A stretch of DNA of 11,103 bases from JAOUEE01 sp051011595 (GTDB lineage: Bacteria; Actinomycetota; Acidimicrobiia; Acidimicrobiales; SHLQ01). Positions 6,801 through 11,103 of this stretch are shown in pieces. Location: positions 1 through 11,103 of the forward strand of contig JBPCTQ010000018.1 of the NCBI GenBank assembly GCA_051011595.1, read 5' to 3'. Each line of letters starts with the position of its first letter. Within the stretch, counting starts at the first letter, position 1. A program made the position numbers and the translations under genes. Under the pieces are notes generated by a model. The model did no database searches. It was not told the origin of the DNA and saw only the letters and a program-made list of their open reading frames with translations.

Positions 6801-7247
6801 GTCGTCGCGGCGGATGGTGAGCACCCGGCCGTTGAAGTCCTGGCGCTGCACCTGCACCATCTGGAGATAGCGATTCAGCATCTCGGCCTCGGGTCCCGAC
6901 AACTTCTCCAGACGGGTCAGGTCGATGGTGACCGACACCGGCGTACGCGCCGTGTCGCTGAGGTCGATGGTGGGTTCCGCTTCGACACCGAAGTCGGGCA
7001 CCGCCTCCTGGGGCAGCAGCTGCTCGACGGGCACGTTGTAGAACCGGGCCAGCCGATTGAGACGCGGCACCGAGATGGCTCGTTCGCCGCGTTCATAGGC
7101 GCCGAGCACCGACGCCTTGAACTCCAGGTTCGATGTTGCTTCCACTTCCTGAAGCGAGAGTCGCTTCTGTCGGCGGATGGCCCGCAGCCGCTCGCCGACC
7201 TTCTGGCTGTACGGATCGGTGCCGTTCAGCTCTTCATCCATAGACAT
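6702..7247 (-). CDS. bldD: BldD-family c-di-GMP-responsive transcriptional regulator
   Basis: This 181-aa protein resembles Streptomyces BldD along its length. An XRE-type helix-turn-helix domain spans about 17-79 (GERLRAIRRQKRLSLQEVEA, then GAYERGERAISVPRLNRLA and FYNVPVEQLLP). A C-terminal domain from about 105 carries RQD (135-137) and, eight residues later, RRDD (146-149). This is exactly the RXD-X8-RXXD c-di-GMP signature of BldD. In Streptomyces, BldD dimerises on tetrameric c-di-GMP and represses development genes. The start at 7247 is chosen because AGGGG precedes it and a BldD box lies upstream. ATG at 7295 is possible but has no ribosome-binding site, and the operator would be almost at its start. 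The 3' end overlaps the LysM-like gene of the convergent operon by 99 bases. Confidence 0.92.
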   Translation of the reverse strand: MSMDEELNGTDPYSQKVGERLRAIRRQKRLSLQEVEATSNLEFKASVLGAYERGERAISVPRLNRLARFYNVPVEQLLPQEAVPDFGVEAEPTIDLSDTARTPVSVTIDLTRLEKLSGPEAEMLNRYLQMVQVQRQDFNGRVLTIRRDDLQALAAILGTNPDDAAPRLNDLGLRFVSDAKT

Positions 7248-7252
7248 TGTCG

Positions 7253-7257
7253 CCCCT
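7253..7257 (-). promoter_or_regulatory. Ribosome-binding site deciding the bldD start
   Basis: On the minus strand AGGGG lies 5 bases before the ATG at 7247. A second in-frame ATG at 7241 is two codons further in. The upstream ATG at 7295 has no comparable sequence. This favours the 181-aa form of the regulator. Confidence 0.5.
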
Positions 7258-7297
7258 ACCCACTGGCGGTCGGACTCCGCTCCGATTCCGCTCATCA

Positions 7298-7312
7298 GTC
7301 ACGCAGAGTGAC
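7298..7312 (-). promoter_or_regulatory. BldD box (operator) upstream of bldD
   Basis: The 15 bases GTCACGCAGAGTGAC match every fixed position of the Streptomyces BldD box NTNACNC(A/T)GNGTNAN, with perfect 5-bp inverted arms (GTCAC/GTGAC). The site lies about 50 bases before the chosen bldD start and downstream of the proposed -10 element, so bound protein could block its own transcription. BldD autoregulation is established in Streptomyces; here it is inferred from the site. A site of this quality was not seen elsewhere by eye. Confidence 0.75.
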
Positions 7313-7333
7313 CGCTCGATCATCGTGGGAGGC

Positions 7334-7363
7334 AATCTAGACAGGGGGCGGTGACGCGCGCAA
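7334..7363 (-). promoter_or_regulatory. Putative bldD promoter
   Basis: On the minus strand a -35-like TTGCGC (7358-7363) and a -10-like TAGATT (7334-7339) are 18 bases apart. Transcription would start near 7327, giving a leader of about 80 bases that contains the BldD box. The hexamers are fair but not perfect matches to a housekeeping sigma promoter. Just upstream, GTGATTCAC (7373-7381) is another small palindrome with unknown role. Confidence 0.45.
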
Positions 7364-7389
7364 AGAGAGTGAGTGATTCACCATCCGGT

Positions 7390-7406
7390 TCGGCCGTCGC
7401 GGCCGA
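7390..7406 (-). terminator. Possible terminator hairpin after rsmE
   Basis: TCGGCC and GGCCGA form a perfect 6-bp GC-rich stem with a 5-base loop, 32 bases beyond the rsmE stop. No U-run follows on the minus strand. It would fit the stem-only terminators proposed for actinobacteria, but a chance hairpin in GC-rich DNA cannot be excluded. A competing stem, CCGTCG/CGACGG, spans 7394-7415. Confidence 0.3.
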
Positions 7407-7438
7407 CTCCGACGGTTGACCGAATCGTCACCCGACCG

Positions 7439-8128
7439 TTACCGACCGGACACCGTCTCGCGATGCGACACCAGTTGCACCCCGGCGGCCAGCGCGGCCG
7501 TCTCGGAGCGAAGCACATGGCGACCGAGACGAACGTGGGCGCTGCTCAGGCTGCGCTCTTCGTCGGTCCAGCCGCCTTCGGGGCCGACAACGATCACCCG
7601 GTGATCGGCCGTCACCGGGCCGCCGTCGAAGTCGGCCAGCGCCGAGCCCGGTCGGGCGATCAGACCAGTGAGATCGGCCAGGATCTCCAGCTCGGGCAGC
7701 CATACCCGACGGCATTGCATGGCCGCCTCCCGCGCCACCTTCTCGAGGCGTTCCCGTTGGGACGCCACCTTGGCTTCATCCCACTGCACCACCGATCGTT
7801 CGGCGGCGAACAGGGCAATGTGGTCCAGGCCGAGTTCGGTCAGTTCCCGCACCACCAACTCGGGCCGCGACCCCTTCACCAACGCGACGGCCACCGTCAG
7901 TTCGATCTCGTTGGCCGGCACGTCGACCGCGTCACCGGCGGCTTCCAGCTCGTCACCGAAGTGGCAACGACGCCAACGTCCCCGGCCGTCGCTCATCGTC
8001 AGCGAATCACCGCTCCGCAGCCGTAGCACCCGTTCGAGGTGGTGTCGGTCGTCGTCACTCAGCTCGGGATGATCGACATCGGCCACGAACACATGCGGAC
8101 CGCCCTGCCCGTCGGGCTCGCCGTGCAC
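7439..8128 (-). CDS. rsmE: 16S rRNA m3U1498 methyltransferase RsmE
   Basis: This 229-aa SPOUT-class methyltransferase is expected to methylate N3 of U1498 (E. coli numbering) in 16S rRNA, using S-adenosylmethionine. The knot motifs are clear: VVGPEGGWTDEE near 180-191 and LGRHVLRSETAALAA near 201-215, both close to the RsmE consensus. The N-terminal half is the PUA-like RNA-binding domain (HVFVADVDHPELSDDDRHHLERVLRLRSGD). The start is GTG at 8128, with AGAGGG 8 bases upstream (8137-8142). The gene follows the dnaJ stop by 15 bases, so the two are probably co-transcribed, a common actinobacterial arrangement. Length is normal. Confidence 0.95.
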   Translation of the reverse strand: MHGEPDGQGGPHVFVADVDHPELSDDDRHHLERVLRLRSGDSLTMSDGRGRWRRCHFGDELEAAGDAVDVPANEIELTVAVALVKGSRPELVVRELTELGLDHIALFAAERSVVQWDEAKVASQRERLEKVAREAAMQCRRVWLPELEILADLTGLIARPGSALADFDGGPVTADHRVIVVGPEGGWTDEERSLSSAHVRLGRHVLRSETAALAAGVQLVSHRETVSGR

Positions 8129-8143
8129 CGATCCGACCCTCTG

Positions 8144-9268
8144 TTACCGGAAGGCCGACTTGATCTTGGACAGGAAACCCTCGTCGGGCGGGGCGACGGA
8201 TTCGGCTCGCAGCTCGGCGTAGTGACGCAGCAACTCGGCCTGGTCGTCGGTGAGATCGGTTGGGACGTCGACGATGACCTGCACCAGCAGATCGCCTCGG
8301 CCCCGGCCTCGCAGTTGGGGTACACCCCGACCACGTAGCCGCAGCACCTTGCCCGTCTGGGTGCCAGGCGGGATGACCAGATCTTCGTCACCGTCGAGAG
8401 TCGGGAAATCGAGTACGGCCCCCAGGGCCGCTTGGCCGAACCCGATGTGCAGCTCGTGCACCAGGTCGTCGCCGTGACGTTCGAACCGGGGGTGGGGCCG
8501 CACCCGAACATGGACGTAGAGATCGCCGACGGCCCCACCTCGGTGACCCACCGCCCCTCGGCCGGTGAGCCGGAGTGTGCTGCCGTTGTCGACGCCGGCC
8601 GGGATCTCGACGGTGTAGGTCTCATCGACCAGCTCGCGGCCGTCGCCATCACACGTCGGGCAGGGCGAGGCGATCATCTCGCCCATTCCCTGACAGCGTG
8701 GACACACGGTGGCGCTGACCATCTGTCCCAGGATCGACTGGCGGACCCGGCGCACCTGGCCGGCGCCGCCACACTCACTACAGGTCTCGGTGGACGTTCC
8801 CGGCTGGGCACCGGTGGCTTCACACGTGTCGCAAGCCACCGCGGTCTTGATGGTGACCTCGTGGTTGCCGCCGAACACCGCCTCCTCGAAGTCGACCTGG
8901 AGGGTGGTCTCGAGGTCTTCGCCGCGATTGGGCGCACCGCGTCCGCCGCCTCCTCCCCCACCGAAACCGGAGCCGCCACCGAAGAAAGCGTCGAAGAGGT
9001 CGCCCAGGCCGCCGCCGAACACGTCGCCCAACGACGAGGCGTCGATGCCGTCGTGGCCGAACCGGTCGTAGCGGTCGCGTTTCTCGGGATCGGACAACAC
9101 CTCGTAGGCGATGGCCGCCTCCCGGAACTTCTCCTCGGCCTGGGGATCGTCGGGATTGGCGTCGGGATGCAGCTCCCGAGCCGTGCGCCGGTAGGCCTTC
9201 TTGAGGTCGCTGTCGGACGCGTCGCGCCCCACTCCCAGCACCTCGTAGTAGTCGCGCTGGTCAGCCAC
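8144..9268 (-). CDS. dnaJ: DnaJ (Hsp40) co-chaperone, type I
   Basis: This 374-aa protein has the full type I layout. The J domain is at 1-72 with HPD at 34-36, which stimulates the DnaK ATPase. A Gly/Phe-rich region spans about 78-112. The zinc-binding region has four motifs at 146-153, 163-170, 189-196 and 203-210, and the C-terminal substrate-binding domains follow. The first zinc motif is slightly degenerate (CDTCEATG, with Ala for the first Gly), but all eight cysteines are present. The start is GTG at 9268, followed by ADQRDYYEVLGV. Purine-rich GGGAAGGG lies about 10 bases upstream. It follows hrcA by 32 bases, so this is the actinobacterial second dnaJ coupled to the heat-shock repressor rather than the dnaK-operon copy. 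Confidence 0.96.
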   Translation of the reverse strand: MADQRDYYEVLGVGRDASDSDLKKAYRRTARELHPDANPDDPQAEEKFREAAIAYEVLSDPEKRDRYDRFGHDGIDASSLGDVFGGGLGDLFDAFFGGGSGFGGGGGGGRGAPNRGEDLETTLQVDFEEAVFGGNHEVTIKTAVACDTCEATGAQPGTSTETCSECGGAGQVRRVRQSILGQMVSATVCPRCQGMGEMIASPCPTCDGDGRELVDETYTVEIPAGVDNGSTLRLTGRGAVGHRGGAVGDLYVHVRVRPHPRFERHGDDLVHELHIGFGQAALGAVLDFPTLDGDEDLVIPPGTQTGKVLRLRGRGVPQLRGRGRGDLLVQVIVDVPTDLTDDQAELLRHYAELRAESVAPPDEGFLSKIKSAFR

Positions 9269-9300
9269 CTGACCTGCACCCTTCCCGTTGACCAGACAAT

Positions 9301-10290
9301 TCAGCCTTCAGTCAATCGGTTCCCGAGCTGATTACTCACCACCGTGACGGCTGCCATTGCCTGGGGGTAGTTCATGCGGGCCGGTCCCAACACCCCGATG
9401 GTGCCCGTGGGTTGGCCTTCGACCTCGTACGGGGCCACCACCAAGGCACAATCGGCCAGGGTGGTCATCCCCGTCTCGTTGCCGATGGCCACGTGCATGC
9501 CGCGATCGAGCACGTCGCGCAGCAGGGTCACCACCACCAGCTGCTTCTCGAGCACGTCGAGCACCTCACGGATCTGCTCCACCGCATCGAAGGACTCGGC
9601 CATGCGGGCCCGACCCCCCACGTAGACGTGTTCGTCGGCCTCGGGTTCGAGGGCCAATCCGGCTGCTTCGACGATGGCCCTCACGTCTCTGGGGCCGGCC
9701 AGGTCGATCTCCACCGACCCCAAGGTGTGACCGATGAGCGCCTCGGACAGTGCGGCCTGGGCCCGAGCCAGGGTCTCCTCGGTGGGGTCCTCGGTGAGCT
9801 CGAGTGTGCGTTTCTCGACGGCACCGTTGGCCAAGACGATGACCGCCAACACGATGTGTGACGACAATGGCACCAGCTGCACCGATCGCACCACGGTGGC
9901 GTCGAGGCTGGGGGCCACCACAACCGAGGTGTAGCTGGTGATGTCGGCCAGCAGGCGACTGGTGTCGTGCAGCATGGCTTCGAGCTCGCCGTGGGCCTGG
10001 TCGAAGAACGACTTGACCGTGCGGTTCTCGCTCTTGGTCAGCGCCCCGCTACCGGTGAGGCCGTCGACGAAGACCCGGTATCCCTTGTCGGTGGGCACCC
10101 GACCGGCACTGGTGTGGGGCTGATGGAGGTACCCCTGCTTCTCGAGCTGCACCATCTCGTTGCGAATGGTGGCCGGTGACACGTTGATGCCGGCCGCCGC
10201 GGCGACATGGGTGGACCCCACCGGCTCGGCCGTGTGGATGTACTCCTCGACAACAGCCTGGAGAATGGCGGTCTTGCGATCGTCAAGCAT
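9301..10290 (-). CDS. hrcA: Heat-inducible transcription repressor HrcA
   Basis: This 329-aa protein has the N-terminal winged helix of HrcA: MLDDRKTAILQAVVEEYI opens it, INVSPATIRNEMVQLEKQGY (35-54) holds the recognition helix, and HTSAGRVPTDKGYRVFVD (59-76) is the signature stretch. The rest is the GAF-like dimerisation and inserted domain, with the typical ending IGVLGPARMNYPQAMAAVTVVSNQL. HrcA binds CIRCE operators to repress chaperone genes. The start at 10290 matches the usual family N-terminus (MLxxRK). A GTG at 10332 would add 14 residues and has no ribosome-binding site. No clear CIRCE (TTAGCACTC-N9-GAGTGCTAA) was found in the window. Confidence 0.96.
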   Translation of the reverse strand: MLDDRKTAILQAVVEEYIHTAEPVGSTHVAAAAGINVSPATIRNEMVQLEKQGYLHQPHTSAGRVPTDKGYRVFVDGLTGSGALTKSENRTVKSFFDQAHGELEAMLHDTSRLLADITSYTSVVVAPSLDATVVRSVQLVPLSSHIVLAVIVLANGAVEKRTLELTEDPTEETLARAQAALSEALIGHTLGSVEIDLAGPRDVRAIVEAAGLALEPEADEHVYVGGRARMAESFDAVEQIREVLDVLEKQLVVVTLLRDVLDRGMHVAIGNETGMTTLADCALVVAPYEVEGQPTGTIGVLGPARMNYPQAMAAVTVVSNQLGNRLTEG

Positions 10291-10300
10291 CGCGATGGTG

Positions 10301-10306
10301 AGTGTA
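10301..10306 (-). promoter_or_regulatory. Possible -10 element of hrcA (near-leaderless)
   Basis: On the minus strand TACACT lies 10 bases before the hrcA ATG. A transcript starting about 7 bases downstream would have a leader of only a few bases, in line with the lack of a Shine-Dalgarno sequence and the frequent leaderless messages of actinobacteria. No convincing -35 hexamer was found 16-19 bases upstream. Confidence 0.3.
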
Positions 10307-10338
10307 TCGACACCGGTCGCGCCGGATGGCACGCGGGC

Positions 10339-11103
10339 TCAGGCGCCGACCGTGGCGGTCACACAGACGCACAACGCGGTGGCACCGGTGCCGGGGCCAA
10401 GGGTTCCGGCCAGGCTCCCCACCACCAGCTGCGTTCCGGCAGGAGCGTTGGCGGACACCGACATGTCGGCGGTGAGGGTCGTGTCGTCGACCACAGTCAC
10501 ATTGGCGAAGGTGGTGAGCCCACCCGAACTGGTGATGTCGGGGACCACGCCGCCGAGCTCGAAGCCGGTGCCGGTGATGGTCACCGCCGTGACCGATCCC
10601 GCTTCCACGACGGCCGGAACCACCGAGGCGATCGAGATGTCGTCGATGGCCCACAGGTTCCAGAAGGTGCGCTCGGTGTCGTTCTCCACCGTGGTGGTGG
10701 AACCGAGGAAGTAGCGACCGTCGGAGCTGCTGTAGCGCGGCACCAGGTCGGCGACGGTTCCCAGTGGTCCGATCGCCACCAGCTCGGACACGCCGTCGTC
10801 GAGGGTCCGACGCAGTACCACTCCACTGCCCGCCGGCAGACCGTAGGGTTCGCCCGAGGTACCGAGCAGGACCTGATTGCCGTCGTCGGAGATGGTCTGG
10901 AGGCCGACGCTGGCCGGCACCACGCCACCGTTCTCGTCGAAGTTGACCTGTTCGAGCGCGCCGTTGCGCCACACGTAGGAGTTGAGGCCGCTGGTGCCGC
11001 CGGGCAACAGGTTGGTGGCCTGGCTGGCGAAGGCCAGGGTCGAACCATCGGCGGCCAGCTGCGATCCGGCGGTGGGCTGGTCGCTGCCGCCCCCACCGGC
11101 GGC
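10339..11103 (-). CDS. PD40/TolB-like beta-propeller protein with IPT-like domain, C-terminal part
   Basis: The frame is open to the right window edge, so the N-terminus is missing; 254 residues are visible. The first part contains propeller-like strands: LAADGSTLAFASQATNLLPG followed by LNSYVWRNG, then ISDDGNQVLLG and SSSDGRYFLGS. These resemble PD40/WD40-like repeats, in which S-x-DGR-hydrophobic-hydrophobic-FxS repeats per blade. The last part (ISIASVVPAVVEAGSVTAVT, ITGTGF, then VTVVDDTTLTADMSV) resembles an IPT/TIG immunoglobulin-like domain. Such proteins are usually secreted or at the cell surface, but the signal peptide would lie outside the window. The tail ends LCVCVTATVGA. The stop lies 48 bases before the hrcA start. 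The function is unknown; the domain calls are by eye. Confidence 0.7.
   Translation of the reverse strand, partial: AAGGGGSDQPTAGSQLAADGSTLAFASQATNLLPGGTSGLNSYVWRNGALEQVNFDENGGVVPASVGLQTISDDGNQVLLGTSGEPYGLPAGSGVVLRRTLDDGVSELVAIGPLGTVADLVPRYSSSDGRYFLGSTTTVENDTERTFWNLWAIDDISIASVVPAVVEAGSVTAVTITGTGFELGGVVPDITSSGGLTTFANVTVVDDTTLTADMSVSANAPAGTQLVVGSLAGTLGPGTGATALCVCVTATVGA

Noticed and set aside
7368..7382. Second BldD-type site (AGTGAGTGATTCACC) upstream of the bldD promoter
   Set aside because: It contains AGTGA and TCACC half-sites but does not match the 15-bp box in spacing; noted as a small palindrome only.
8432..9331. 299-codon plus-strand ORF across dnaJ
   Set aside because: Antisense to dnaJ, whose J domain, Gly/Phe region and zinc motifs are unmistakable on the minus strand.
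10291..10320. Possible CIRCE-like inverted repeat before hrcA (GTGTCGATACAC)
   Set aside because: Only 4-base arms and no match to TTAGCACTC-N9-GAGTGCTAA.
10160..10714. 184-codon plus-strand ORF
   Set aside because: Antisense to the 5' end of hrcA and the end of the propeller/IPT gene; no domain, Val/Thr/Ser-rich shadow composition.

Overview
The window is GC-rich, densely coded bacterial DNA. The gene content suggests a high-GC actinobacterium, perhaps of the Acidimicrobiia. The evidence is a Tad pilus locus in the actinobacterial order (TadZ-like, CpaF, TadB, TadC, small pilin, TadE-like proteins), an hrcA-dnaJ-rsmE cluster, and a BldD-type regulator. The lineage is inferred from gene content and order, not from a marker gene.

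Left part (2-6800, + strand): nine genes read as one operon. In order they are the 3' end of a TadZ/CpaE-like ATPase, the CpaF/TadA motor ATPase, TadB and TadC platform proteins, a small Flp-like pilin candidate, and three single-membrane-helix TadE/TadG-type pseudopilins. Two less usual genes follow: a membrane-anchored kinase-like protein without catalytic residues, carrying an FG-GAP/VCBS-like extracytoplasmic domain, and a membrane-anchored LysM-like protein. Nearly all junctions are 4-base ATGA overlaps, so translation is probably coupled. The only real gap, 36 bases, lies before the pilin gene. The operon promoter, the ATPase N-terminus, any prepilin peptidase and any RcpC/CpaB-like gene lie outside the window or are absent.

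Right part (6702-11103, - strand, transcribed right to left): the 3' end of a PD40 beta-propeller/IPT-domain protein, then hrcA, dnaJ and rsmE closely packed, then a 191-base gap with a promoter and operator, then a bldD homologue. The last 99 bases of the pilus operon overlap the 3' end of bldD tail to tail.

How it fits together: the + strand operon should build a type IVb (Tad) pilus or related secretion machine. Its last two genes could link the machine to the cell wall and to a cytoplasmic kinase-like module. The convergent regulator keeps both c-di-GMP-binding signatures of BldD and has a perfect match to the 15-bp BldD box just upstream of its own gene, so it is probably autoregulated and c-di-GMP responsive. 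Whether it controls the pilus operon cannot be judged here, because the operon promoter is not in the window. The hrcA-dnaJ-rsmE block is heat-shock and rRNA-modification housekeeping. No tRNA, rRNA, CRISPR array, insertion sequence or attachment site was seen, and no gene-free stretch exceeds 300 bases.
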